Part shown: piece by piece, positions 9,267 through 18,500 of the stretch
Layout of the letters: every line of letters starts with the position of its first letter
Numbering within the stretch: position 1 is the stretch's first letter
DNA from: Methylohalomonas sp964522485
GTDB lineage: Bacteria > Pseudomonadota > Gammaproteobacteria > Methylohalomonadales > Methylohalomonadaceae
Direction: 5' to 3'
Length of the DNA: 64,000 bases
Assembly (NCBI GenBank): GCA_964522485.1
Contig: CAZFUS010000002.1
Coordinates: 1-64,000, forward strand
Notes under the pieces: generated by a model
Told to the model about the DNA's origin: nothing
The model's database searches: none
The model's input: only the letters and a program-made list of their open reading frames with translations
Program-made: the position numbers and the translations under genes

Positions 9267-10889
9267 TCATATTCCATTCAAGTCCCGCCCTTCCGGGTAG
9301 CTGATCTCGTAACCCAGCTCCAAACTCTTCGAAGCTTCCGGTTCCAGATCAAACTTCCAGGCATGCACACCTTTATCATCATCGACATTACGTTCAGTCG
9401 GCTTGACTGAATAATCCGGCTTCACGTTTATATTCTCATTCTTCGCGACCGGTATGCGTATCAGGGCGGTGACCGGGAGGGCGCGGTCGTGATGGTTCGT
9501 GATTTCCAGACTGTAACTGCGGACCAGCGTGGACTGGGTTGTTACCCAGCCGCTCTCGCCGGCTTCGTCCTTGGTTGGCTTGAAACTCACTTCCACACGC
9601 GGATCGATGCCGAAAGCCAGTGTGCGCTCCTCGCCCGGCGCCCAGCTTTGGAGGTGTCCTTCGCCGATATAGGCACCGTCACGGAAACGCGAAACGACGC
9701 CGGGCGGCAACGGACCTTCGCCCTCCCAGGTACTGTCGGCAACAAGCCAGGCTCTGGGATCGGTCTGCGGCATGGTTTCCACCCCTATAGTGGCTGACAG
9801 ATCATGGCTGCCGATGGGCAGTTCGCGGGGTTCGTTGCCGGCCGGTACCGTGGCTCGTCCGCTGATTACATAAGTCGCCGCGAATTCCGCGTTCACCGTT
9901 TGCGCCGGTGCGCGCTCGCGTGCCAGCTGATCGGCGGTGATCATGGCCGGTGCTGCTTGCATGGCTTCCTCCTTACCGTCTCTCTGCATGGACTTTACTT
10001 CCGGCGCCAGATCGATCCACCAGGGGCTGAGTTCAGGGCGTTCACCATGGACAGGCTGCGAGGTGGACAGCGCGAGCTTTACATCCTCCCAGTCTTCGCC
10101 GGTGGCCTGGCTGACGCGGGCGCTGCGGTTCAGGATTAATTTCCCGACGGCAGTATCCAGCCGGGCTTCGTAAAGCGGCGTCCACGACGGCCCGCGCACG
10201 CGATACGATAGTTGCAGTTCGGCCGTACCAGGGTCGTTGGTGCGATACGGTACCGTGATACGCACCGCTTCCTGACGGGACTGCCCCAATTGATTGAGTT
10301 TCTGTTTGAGGGTGTCTATCTCTTTCTGCAGTTCGTCGGCTTCGCGTTCACTTTCACGCATACGTTGGCGGGCTTCACGCGATCCCGCGCCGATCCGTTC
10401 CCAGAGGGAAGCCCAGTTTTCAGCACCTTCACCGGCGGTCAGCGCTTCGGCGGCTTTTTCGCCTTTCGGCAGTTCGGCCAGTCCTTCGATAAAGGTGATT
10501 TCATTATTGGCGGCGGCAACACGATCCAGCGCATCCTGCTGATCCCGTGTCAGTTCATCGATGGCTTCCTGCAGCTTGCGCTCACGCTCGCGCGGCGGTT
10601 CACCCACCGGTTCGCGTGTCGTTTCGATGCCACCGATAATAGCAGCGCCATCCGTCACAGCCACACGGATGCTGCCGTCGACTATCGATGAAGGCAAATC
10701 GGCGAAGACGAGATCGCCCTGGCCGGTTTTCAGATCGATACTGGCGATACGCTCTACCTCGGCCAGATGACCGGGATAAATGGTGATGCTGTCGATACGG
10801 GATTCGACGTTGGCCGCCAGGACCGGGGCGATGACCAGGCCGGTCAGACAGATAATAGTCAGCAGTAGCATTCCGTAGAGAGTGCGCAT
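9267..10889 (-). CDS. DUF4139/MuiA-family exported protein
   Basis: 540 residues with an N-terminal signal peptide (hydrophobic stretch LLLTIICLTGLVIAPVLAA). The remainder fits the mucoidy-inhibitor MuiA / DUF4139 family: an N-terminal beta domain (IDSITIYPGHLAEVER, about 30-100), a long charged coiled coil (about 100-210) and a C-terminal beta-rich domain with the conserved GPSWTPLYEARLD and ATGEDWEDVKLALST segments. The molecular function of the family is not established; an envelope role is inferred from export. The ATG is preceded by a doubled GGAGG. It lies 62 bases downstream of the exported reductase on the same strand, probably one transcript. Confidence 0.88.
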   Translation of the reverse strand: MRTLYGMLLLTIICLTGLVIAPVLAANVESRIDSITIYPGHLAEVERIASIDLKTGQGDLVFADLPSSIVDGSIRVAVTDGAAIIGGIETTREPVGEPPRERERKLQEAIDELTRDQQDALDRVAAANNEITFIEGLAELPKGEKAAEALTAGEGAENWASLWERIGAGSREARQRMRESEREADELQKEIDTLKQKLNQLGQSRQEAVRITVPYRTNDPGTAELQLSYRVRGPSWTPLYEARLDTAVGKLILNRSARVSQATGEDWEDVKLALSTSQPVHGERPELSPWWIDLAPEVKSMQRDGKEEAMQAAPAMITADQLARERAPAQTVNAEFAATYVISGRATVPAGNEPRELPIGSHDLSATIGVETMPQTDPRAWLVADSTWEGEGPLPPGVVSRFRDGAYIGEGHLQSWAPGEERTLAFGIDPRVEVSFKPTKDEAGESGWVTTQSTLVRSYSLEITNHHDRALPVTALIRIPVAKNENINVKPDYSVKPTERNVDDDKGVHAWKFDLEPEASKSLELGYEISYPEGRDLNGI

Positions 10890-10951
10890 GGCCTCCTTCC
10901 TCCATCCTGAACGACCGGTTTTATGTACTTTACTGAATACTGCCCGGGATG

Positions 10952-11710
10952 TTATTCAGCTGCCGCATCCAAGGCCTCACGCATTTCCGGGGCTGTCAGC
11001 GTTTTCAGAAACAGCGACGAACCGTTGTCGAACTTTTTGCCCTGTTCCAGGGAACCGGCGATAACCGGTTCAAAGCCGGCATCGCGAACCAGTTGCGCGG
11101 CGACATCAAGAGCTTCCTGATCGTCACCAGCCAGCGGCACCGCGAGTTTCTCTACCTGACGATGGGCCTCACTCGCGAATATGCGGTAATTTATGGAGTT
11201 GAACGCACGCACGATACGCGCGCCGGGCAGATATTCGGCGGTCGCGATACCTGCACCTTTTTCCAGGGCCTTTTCCGCCATGGGACCGTCGCGCTGGACA
11301 AAAGGATTCCCGGCATCCAGTACGATTTTACCGGCGAGTGCATCGGCATGGTCCGCACTGATCTGGGGCATGGCGCCGTAGGGGACGGCCAGCAGGATCA
11401 CATCGCCGAAGGCGATGGCTTCTTGCGGCGTACCGGCGCGGGCATTGGGTCCCGCCTCTTTCACGAGCGGCTTGAGTTCTTCCGGATGCCGCGACGAAAA
11501 GAACACTTGATGTCCCGCCCGCGCCAGAAGTTTGCCAACGGTGCCACCCAGATTGCCGGCGCCGATGGTGCCAATCTTCACAGGCTGATCGGTTTTCGCC
11601 GGCACATCCTGCGCGGTGGCAGGCAGCATCCCCAGAGTCAGACTTACCATAGCCGCGCCGGCAGCAAACTGTAATACACGGGACGCGCCTGTCATGATTC
11701 GCTGTAGCAT
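10952..11710 (-). CDS. NAD(P)-binding F420-type oxidoreductase with signal peptide
   Basis: The body matches the NADP oxidoreductase coenzyme-F420-dependent family (COG2085-like): Rossmann motif IGTIGAGNLGGTVGKLLARAGH, then SSRHPEEL, ILLAVPYGAM, VLDAGNPF and a C-terminal helical part. Unusually, a hydrophobic segment (QFAAGAAMVSLTLGMLPATAQ) precedes the fold and looks like a Sec signal peptide. The frame is open from 11815, but the sequence GGAGG lies 5 bases before the ATG at 11710 (2 before the ATG at 11713), so translation most likely starts there; about 252 residues. The substrate is unknown, and how a nucleotide-dependent enzyme works outside the cytosol is unclear. It probably shares a transcript with the MuiA-like gene. 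Confidence 0.85.
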   Translation of the reverse strand: MLQRIMTGASRVLQFAAGAAMVSLTLGMLPATAQDVPAKTDQPVKIGTIGAGNLGGTVGKLLARAGHQVFFSSRHPEELKPLVKEAGPNARAGTPQEAIAFGDVILLAVPYGAMPQISADHADALAGKIVLDAGNPFVQRDGPMAEKALEKGAGIATAEYLPGARIVRAFNSINYRIFASEAHRQVEKLAVPLAGDDQEALDVAAQLVRDAGFEPVIAGSLEQGKKFDNGSSLFLKTLTAPEMREALDAAAE

Positions 11711-12074
11711 CATGGCCTCCTTGGAAAAAACATCATCGCAATGCGGGGCGTCATTTGCCAGTCTGAAAAAAAGATGGCAGCTTTTTCCCGCCTGGGCAAC
11801 CAGCTCCATCATCATGGTGGTGCGACATCAGCATGGAGTCTCGATTGCCGTTATTCCAGTGACGGAAGCAGCGTGGAAGAAACATGACAATCGGGCAGTA
11901 GCTGCGAACAGCTTTTCAAAAGCGCCGGAAACAACGCAATTATTGAACAATATCATATAGCTGCAGGTATACAAGTGCACACTGGATCAATCTCCCGGCC
12001 TCAATTCATTGTTGAATCATACGGGCTATGATAGAAACCTAGTTGACTTGGGAGACCACTTTTGAGGGGTCACA
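11711..12074. other. Divergent intergenic region
   Basis: 364 bases between the minus-strand reductase gene and the plus-strand GGDEF gene; it must carry both promoters. The open frame that continues upstream of the reductase start (to 11815) has no family match and is probably untranslated. GAGGGG at 12064-12069 is the ribosome-binding site for the GTG start at 12075. No clear operator was seen. Confidence 0.45.
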
Positions 12075-13016
12075 GTGCATCTCATTATCGTCCTGACAGC
12101 GGTTATCCTGGGAGCAGCGTGCCCCTTGCCGGTCTGTGCTGAGAGCGGTGTAGATCATTTCGATGTTCGTATACAGCTGAAGTGGTTTCACCAGGTTCAG
12201 TTCGCCGGATATTACGCCGCTGTTGAAAAAAGCTATTTTCGTGATGCCGGACTCAACGTGACACGAATAGAAGGTGGACCACATATCAATCCGACAGAGA
12301 AAGTACTGGCAGGAGAAGCCGATACTGATAATTTTATTTCCAGACCTGATGAAGCTGCCGACTGGAAATGGCTGCTTTACATATTGCTTGCGGCCGGCCT
12401 GGTAACTTTACTGATCGCGGTGGCATTCGTAAAAATCTACACACTTAGCCGCAAACTTGCGGCCGAAAATGAAACACGCCTCGCACTCGAAAAGGAACTG
12501 AATGCGCTTGCCGTTACGGACTTTAGTACTGGCGTGCTTAATCGCAGAGGTTTTCTCGAGGCAATGGAGCACGAACTGTCCCGCTCCGATCGTAATGGAA
12601 CACCCCTGTCACTGTTGGAATTCGACCTGGACTACTTCAAGCAGATCAATGATGCCTACGGCCATGCCGTCGGTGATCAGGCGCTGTCCATGGTGGCCTC
12701 GCTTTGCCAGAATTCCATACGCGGCATCGACATCATCGGCCGCATGGGTGGCGAGGAATTCATGATTGCATTGCCTGACACCAACACCCGTGGTGCCTTC
12801 ATAGTGGCCACCCGTTTACTGGAGCATATACAGACCAGCATCCTGACACTCGACGATGGTCGGCGGGTAACAATGACTTTCAGTATTGGTGTCATAACGC
12901 GCAGGCTGGCCGAAGACATCGAATCCATGCTGCGGCGTGCCGATCGGGCCATGTACCAGGCCAAGAACCAGGGCCGAAACAGAGTCTGCGTGAAAGAAAA
13001 TCCTGACCTCAGTTAA
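12075..13016 (+). CDS. Membrane diguanylate cyclase with internally deleted NMT1/THI5-like sensor domain
   Basis: 313 residues from a GTG start with GAGGGG five bases upstream. A signal peptide (1-23) is followed by only about 60 residues of an NMT1/THI5-like periplasmic binding domain (IQLKWFHQVQFAGYYAA ... KVLAGEAD), which then breaks off; full sensors of this kind carry roughly 250 more residues. At about residue 86 the chain jumps to DNFISRPDEAAD and a membrane helix (98-121), then a GGDEF domain. The cyclase is intact: GGEEF at 225-229, inhibitory site RGID five residues upstream, and DLDYFKQIND. It could still make c-di-GMP but has lost ligand binding. Either a natural in-frame deletion or a misassembly; the cyclase half shows no other damage. 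Confidence 0.85.
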   Translation: MHLIIVLTAVILGAACPLPVCAESGVDHFDVRIQLKWFHQVQFAGYYAAVEKSYFRDAGLNVTRIEGGPHINPTEKVLAGEADTDNFISRPDEAADWKWLLYILLAAGLVTLLIAVAFVKIYTLSRKLAAENETRLALEKELNALAVTDFSTGVLNRRGFLEAMEHELSRSDRNGTPLSLLEFDLDYFKQINDAYGHAVGDQALSMVASLCQNSIRGIDIIGRMGGEEFMIALPDTNTRGAFIVATRLLEHIQTSILTLDDGRRVTMTFSIGVITRRLAEDIESMLRRADRAMYQAKNQGRNRVCVKENPDLS

Positions 13017-13106
13017 GTCTTTAACCGGAAGTGAAACCGGCGACCGGATGCCCATGATTGTTTCAATTCATGGCGCGCATTACCCGCCCTGGACCTGTGG
13101 CTTGGC

Positions 13107-13122
13107 AGCCGGCCGGCTTTTT
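13107..13122 (+). terminator. Possible terminator after the GGDEF gene
   Basis: AGCC-GGCC-GGCT followed by TTTTT, about 90 bases downstream of the stop codon. The stem is short, so this is only a weak candidate. Confidence 0.3.
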
Positions 13123-13230
13123 GCATCCATTATTTTGTGTAAGCGAGTTTCAATCGTGTCGGTCGGGTACAGCCATGCAATATCGGGTAAATCAGCCGGA
13201 GTTTAACCACCTCGCACCCAACCCTTCCCG

Positions 13231-13420
13231 CTAGGCTTCAACACCCAGGCGCAGCCGCTTGATGTCCTGCGACGGTGGTGCTCCAAACAGGCGACTTTAT
13301 TCACGGCTGAACTGTGACGGGCTCTCATAGCCGACACGATGACAGGCCCTGGTCACATCAGCTATCTCACTGAGCATCAGCCGGCGTGCTTCCAGCAGCC
13401 GCAGGCGCTTCTGGTACTTA
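13231..13420 (-). pseudogene. AraC-family regulator, C-terminal remnant
   Basis: On the minus strand this stretch encodes the end of an AraC/XylS DNA-binding domain: YQKRLRLLEARRLML, then DVTRACHRVGYESPSQFSRE, then SRLFGAPPSQDIKRLRL to a TAG at 13231-13233. A TAA at 13297-13299 interrupts it exactly where the family has Tyr (SREY-RLFG). Everything upstream of YQKRL (ligand domain and first helix-turn-helix) is absent, because the frame runs into a short-chain dehydrogenase remnant on the opposite strand at about 13420. Not functional as a regulator. Confidence 0.8.
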
Positions 13421-13627
13421 CGTGTAACGGTTATCAGTCCCGGTGTGGTTGAGACCGAACTACGCAGTGATATCACCGACCTGACTGCCAATGATGCGCT
13501 GAAGGAATTCCGAAAAGTATCACTGACGCCGGATGCCATTGCCCGCACCATCCTCTACGCGGTGTCGCAACCGGCGGATGTTGATGTCAATGAGGTCATT
13601 GTGCGGCCGACGGCCAGCGCCTTCTGA
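13421..13627 (+). pseudogene. Short-chain dehydrogenase/reductase, C-terminal remnant
   Basis: Reads RVTVISPGVVETELRSDITD, then a helical part and DAIARTILYAVSQPADVDVNE-IVRPTASAF to a TGA stop at 13625-13627. This is the C-terminal third of a classical SDR of the YdfG-like type, beginning just after where the catalytic Tyr/Lys helix would lie. The Rossmann N-terminus and active site are missing. It abuts the AraC remnant head to head. AraC-SDR divergent pairs are common, so a single deletion that removed both N-terminal halves and the shared promoter explains the arrangement. Confidence 0.8.
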
Positions 13628-13739
13628 AGCAGTCATGAAGCCAGAAGTTGGCAATGGAAATTTCAGGCACCGGCTCCGGATTTCATGGAGATATGGATGC
13701 GTAGAGGAGCAGCAACTTATGGTCCGATTACCTTTCAGC

Positions 13740-14240
13740 CTAACTGTTCTCAGCGCTGTTGATTTTAGTCAGCAACCGATCAAGTTCTTCGCGGTCTTTC
13801 CTGGTGAGGGTATTGGCGAGGGTTTTCTCGTGACGTTCGAGAACAGCTTCAAGCGCTTCTTCGATCAGTTTCTGGCCTTTTTTTGTCAACTTGATGACAC
13901 GACTGCGCTGATCCTGGTCGTGAACCTTGCGGGTTACATAACCGCAATCTTCCAGGTTATTCAGCACCTTGGTCAGACCGCCGGAACTGACCAGATTGGC
14001 CTGGCATATGCTGGAAGGCGTCAGTTCATAGGGGGGGCCGTATTTGCGGAGCGAGGCGAGCGCGTCAAATTCGCCGGGACTGAGGTCGTACTGCTCCATA
14101 ACGGTGCGGGCGTTGCCGTACAGCTTCTCGCGGGCCCGGTACAGACGAATGACCGTACCGGCAGCTTCGAGGTAGCCGCGATCCCAGCAGGCGCACATCC
14201 GCTGGATCATCGCCTCCACATCTTTCGGGCATTCAGACAC
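13740..14240 (-). CDS. MarR-family transcriptional regulator
   Basis: 166 residues from a GTG start with GAGGAG seven bases upstream. It has the winged helix-turn-helix of MarR proteins: LSPGEFDALASLRKYGP, then LTPSSICQANLVSSGGLTKVLNNLEDCGYVTR (recognition helix) and DQRSRVIKLTKKG in the wing, flanked by dimerisation helices. It is transcribed divergently from the RND efflux operon and a strong palindrome lies between them, so it very probably represses both itself and the pump. The inducing ligand is unknown; MarR proteins typically release DNA on binding phenolic or amphipathic compounds. Confidence 0.93.
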   Translation of the reverse strand: MSECPKDVEAMIQRMCACWDRGYLEAAGTVIRLYRAREKLYGNARTVMEQYDLSPGEFDALASLRKYGPPYELTPSSICQANLVSSGGLTKVLNNLEDCGYVTRKVHDQDQRSRVIKLTKKGQKLIEEALEAVLERHEKTLANTLTRKDREELDRLLTKINSAENS

Positions 14241-14265
14241 TTCACACTCCTCTGTTGTTTACGGA

Positions 14266-14316
14266 ATTATGACAAATAAAATTTATCTTGCAAGAAAGAT
14301 AAATCTGCACTAATCT
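14266..14316. promoter_or_regulatory. MarR operator overlapping divergent promoters
   Basis: A perfect palindrome, ATTTATCTT (14281-14289), six bases, AAGATAAAT (14296-14304), lies between marR and the efflux operon. At its centre TTGCAA (14288-14293) is its own reverse complement and can serve as -35 for both genes. On the minus strand a 16-base spacer leads to CATAAT (14266-14271), and on the plus strand a 17-base spacer leads to TAATCT (14311-14316). A protein bound to the palindrome would block both promoters. The promoter assignment is by eye; the palindrome is certain. Confidence 0.7.
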
Positions 14317-14336
14317 TTCCAGAAATCTTTCCAGAA
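14313..14336. repeat. Tandem 12-base direct repeat upstream of the efflux operon
   Basis: ATCTTTCCAGAA occurs twice without spacing (14313-14324, 14325-14336), just downstream of the palindrome in the expected 5' leader of the efflux mRNA. The ATCTT core also occurs in the palindrome arms, so it may be a second regulator half-site or a duplication. Confidence 0.7.
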
Positions 14337-14400
14337 AGCAATACAGCGAACTATTTTAGTGCGGTATTGCACGGAATCCACCCCTTGGGAGATGTACAAG

Positions 14401-15585
14401 ATGAGCAGCAAGACGCCAAGCCGTAACGGCCGGACGGCCAGGGAATTGACCAGCCTGGTGCTGGGAGTCGGACTGACCGCCGGCCTGTTCTTGAACGCCA
14501 GCGCTGTCCGCGCCCAGGAACAACAGCAGGCACCGACCGTCACGGTAGCCCACCCCGAACTCCGGGAAATCATCGAATGGGATGAATTTACCGGCCGCTT
14601 CGAAGCAGTCGAGCGGGTCGAAATCCGCGCCCGCGTTTCGGGTTATCTGGAATCGGTGGAATTCGAGGAAGGCCAGATCGTCAATAAGGGCGACTTGCTG
14701 TTCGTCATCGATCCGCGTCCATACGAAGCCGCCGTGGCCCGGGCCGATGCCGACCTGGCGCGGGCGCAGAGCCAGTTAAAGCTTGCTGACCTGGACCTGC
14801 AGCGTGGTGAACGCCTGCTGAAACAGAATGCCATTTCCCAGGAAGAAGTCGATACCCGCCGCGCCACACGCCAGGAAGCGAGCGCCAATGTCGCCGCCGC
14901 CGAGGCACAGTTGCGCACTGCCAGACTGGATCTCGGCTACACGCGCATCACCGCACCGGTTACCGGCCGCATCTCCAGCCGCCGGATTGACGTCGGCAAT
15001 CTGATTACCAACGGCGATCAGGGACAGACACTGACTTTCATCGTTTCCCTGGATCCACTGCATTTCATCTTCGATGTCTCCGAATCCGAATACCTCAGGT
15101 ACGTGCGTTTGCGGGGCAGCGATGGTCAGCTGGCCGGGACCATGCCGGCTGAGCTGCGGCTTCTGGACGAGAAGAAGTGGACGCACGAAGGCCGTATCGA
15201 CTTTATCGACAACAGCCTGGATGAAAATACCGGCACACTGCGTATGCGCGCGGTATTCACCAATCCCGACGGCTTGTTAAGACCCGGAATTTTCGGCCGT
15301 CTGCGGCTGCCCGCCACCGATCGGCAGCAGGCACTGCTTATCCCGGATGCCGCCGTGCTGGCGGATCAAAGCGCCAAGATGGTGATGACCGTGGGTGAAG
15401 ACAATACCGTCAGGCCTCAGCAGGTGGAGCTCGGTTCGTTGCAGGGTGATATGCGTGTCGTGCGTTCCGGCCTGAAGACCGGCGATAAAGTGATCGTCGA
15501 GGGTCTTCTGCGCGCCCAACCCGGCAATAAGGTCAACCCGCAGATGAAACCGGCCGATAAGGCTGACAAAGTCGTGGCGAACTGA
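14401..15585 (+). CDS. RND efflux periplasmic adaptor subunit (HlyD/MexE-like)
   Basis: About 394 residues. The start at 14401 gives a normal signal peptide (LVLGVGLTAGLFLNASAVRAQ) and has GGGAG nine bases upstream; an in-frame GTG at 14359 would add a poorly conserved extension. Body: beta-barrel and lipoyl halves (VRARVSGYLESVEFEEGQIV type motif, IRARVSGYLESV and NKGDLLFVIDPRPYEAAV), an alpha-hairpin coiled coil (ADLARAQSQLKLADLDLQ to about residue 170), LGYTRITAPVTGRIS, and a membrane-proximal domain ending in a charged tail. It joins the inner-membrane pump encoded next to the outer-membrane channel encoded after it. It is the first gene of the operon, divergent from marR and probably under its control. 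MexE/MexA subfamily not resolved. Confidence 0.94.
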   Translation: MSSKTPSRNGRTARELTSLVLGVGLTAGLFLNASAVRAQEQQQAPTVTVAHPELREIIEWDEFTGRFEAVERVEIRARVSGYLESVEFEEGQIVNKGDLLFVIDPRPYEAAVARADADLARAQSQLKLADLDLQRGERLLKQNAISQEEVDTRRATRQEASANVAAAEAQLRTARLDLGYTRITAPVTGRISSRRIDVGNLITNGDQGQTLTFIVSLDPLHFIFDVSESEYLRYVRLRGSDGQLAGTMPAELRLLDEKKWTHEGRIDFIDNSLDENTGTLRMRAVFTNPDGLLRPGIFGRLRLPATDRQQALLIPDAAVLADQSAKMVMTVGEDNTVRPQQVELGSLQGDMRVVRSGLKTGDKVIVEGLLRAQPGNKVNPQMKPADKADKVVAN

Positions 15586-15587
15586 TC

Positions 15588-18500
15588 ATGAATTTCACTC
15601 ACTATTTTGTCGAGCGGCCAATCTTCGCCGGTGTCATCTCAATTCTGATTGTACTGGTCGGCGCGATCGCCTACTTCAAGCTGCCGGTCGCGCAGTATCC
15701 GGAAATTGCACCGCCCAGCATCAGCGTCACGGCGAATTATCCCGGCGCGACTGCCGAGACGGCCGCTGAAACTGTCGCGACTGTGCTGGAGCAGCAGATC
15801 AACGGCGTTGAGAACATGCTGTACATGAAATCGGAGAATACCGCCGACGGCCGCACTTCGCTGACTGTAACCTTCGAACAGGGTACGGATCTCGACATCG
15901 CGCAGGTTCTGGTACAGAACCGTGTCGCGCTGGCGGAGCCGTTGCTGCCGGAAGAGGTCACCCGTCAGGGTGTCGACATCCGCAAGAACTCTCCCGATCT
16001 GATGATGGTGATCCATCTCCTGTCACCGGATGGCAGCCGTGACAATCTGTATGTTTCCAATTATGCACGCACACAGGTTGTCGATCGGCTGGCGCGTATC
16101 GATGGTGTCGGTGAAGCGCGCATCGTCGCCGAGCGTGCCTACGCCATGCGCGTCTGGATTGATCCGGAACGCGCCCAATCGTTTGGCATGACGGCCAATG
16201 AAGTGGTCGCTGCGCTGCGCGAGAACAACGCCCAGATCGCCGCCGGAACGATTAACCGGGAACCGCTGGAAGAAACCAAAGGTGCATTCGAACTCAGTAT
16301 AGAAACCCAGGGCCGGCTACTGGAGGCAGACGAATTCGCCGAGATCATCGTAAAACGGGGGAGTGATGGTCGCGTCATGCGTCTGCGGGACGTCGCCCGT
16401 GTCGAGCTTGCCGCCCAGGATTACAACAATATAGGTTACCTGGATGACAATCAGGCACTGCCGGTGGTGATATTCCAGCGGCCGGGTTCGAATGCACTGG
16501 AAACCGCACAGCAATTACGTGCAGAGATGAAGGACATTGCCGAGACCATGCCGGCCGGTGTCGAATATCAGATCATTTATGATCCAACCGAGTTTATTGC
16601 CAAATCGATCGAAAAGATCTATCACACAATACTCGAAGCAATATTACTGGTCGTTATCGTTATCGTACTTTTCCTGCAAAGCTGGCGCGCTTCGATCATC
16701 CCCATTCTTGCCATTCCGGTATCGCTAATCGGTACATTCGCGGTGATGTCGGCGCTGGGCGTGTCACTTAACAACCTTTCTCTGTTTGGTCTGGTACTGG
16801 CCATAGGTATCGTGGTCGACGACGCGATCGTGGTAGTGGAAAACGTCGAACGTTACATTCGCGCCGGATTCAGTCCACGCGAAGCGGCTCATAAAACGAT
16901 GGATGAAGTGGGTGGTGCACTGGTTGCGATTGCGGTTGTGCTGTCGGCGGTTTTCATTCCCGCAGCGTTCATAACGGGCATTTCCGGTGCTTTCTATAAG
17001 CAGTTTGCCTTAACCATTGCGACAGCCACCATCATTTCACTCATTGTTTCACTGACACTGTCGCCGGCGCTTTCGGCAGTGCTGTTCAAGCCTCATAACG
17101 GAGACCACGAGCCGCGCGGCTTCTGGGGTATGGTCGGCAAACCGTTTCGCGCGTTCGGCAACGGTTTCAACCGCAGTTTTGACTGGCTGGCGGGACGCTA
17201 TTCAGTCCTGACCTGCCGTCTTGTGCGCATGTCAGCAATCATGCTGATAATCTATGCCGGTCTGATCGCTTTGACTGGTATTGAATTCAATCGTGTACCG
17301 ACCGGTTTCATTCCGCAGCAGGATCAGGGTTATCTGATTAACGTCATGCAGCTGCCACCGGGCTCTACGTTGCAAAGAACCGACGCTGTCGTACGCGAAG
17401 TATCTGATCGTTTGCGTGAAGTGCCAGGTGTAGCCCATACGGTCCAATTTGTCGGTCTTGATGGCGCGACATTCACCAATGCGTCGAACGCGGCGGTGAT
17501 CTTCACACCACTGGATCCGTTCGAGGACCGCATCGAGGCAGGACTGACGATTGAGGGCATTCAGCAGAACGTACAACAGGCACTCAGCCAGATGAGCGAG
17601 GCGATGGCTTTTTCCATCATGCCGCCACCTGTACGTGGTATGGGTAATTCCGGCGGCTGGAAACTGTACCTGCAGGATCGCGGTGACACCGGACTGGCTC
17701 GGCTTGAGGAAGTCGCAGGTGAAGTCATTGGTCGTGCCAACCAGATGGAAGGTGTGAACAGTGTATTCACATTCTTCAATACCGATACGCCGCGCATCTA
17801 TGCCGATGTCGATCGCACCCGTGCCGAGATGCTGGATGTGCCGGTGCAGAATGTCATAGACACACTCGAGATCTATCTCGGTTCCCGTTACGTCAATGAC
17901 TTCAACTTCCTGAACCGTACCTATCGTGTCGTCGCGCAGGCAGACGGTCCATACCGGGATGAGCCGGTTGATATCAGCAAACTGCGCACGCGTTCGGAAG
18001 ATGGTGCGATGGTGCCGATCGGTTCCATCGCTACATTCCGTGACAATACCGGCCCGGTGCGCCTGCCGCGCTATAATCTCTATCCGGCTATTGAGATTCA
18101 GGGCAGTACTTCACCCGGTTTTTCCAGCGGCGAGTCCATCGACAGCATCGAACAGCTAATGGCGGAAACCCTGCCTGACGGCATAGATTTCGAATGGACT
18201 GAACTCGCGTTACAGGAAAAACTGGCAGGCAACACTGCTTATATCAGTTTTGGCCTGGCGGTCGTGTTTGTGTTCCTGCTGCTTGCGGCACTGTATGAAA
18301 GCTGGCTGCTGCCGCTCGCCGTTATCCTGATCGTGCCCATGTGTCTGCTGGCGGCGATCACCGGTGTCAGCCTGCGCGGCATGGATAACAACATCCTGGT
18401 ACAGATCGGTTTTATCGTGCTGATCGGTCTTGCATCGAAGAATGCGATTCTGATCGTCGAGTTCGCGAAACAGGCGGAAGAGCGTGGCCTGAACCGACTG

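Noticed and set aside
11711..11815. N-terminal extension of the F420-type reductase to 11815
   Set aside because: No conserved residues in it and a strong GGAGG before 11710 favours the shorter start.
13297..13299. Possible alternative genetic code with TAA as Tyr
   Set aside because: Intact genes across the window use TAA as a normal stop, so the TAA codons are better explained as damage.
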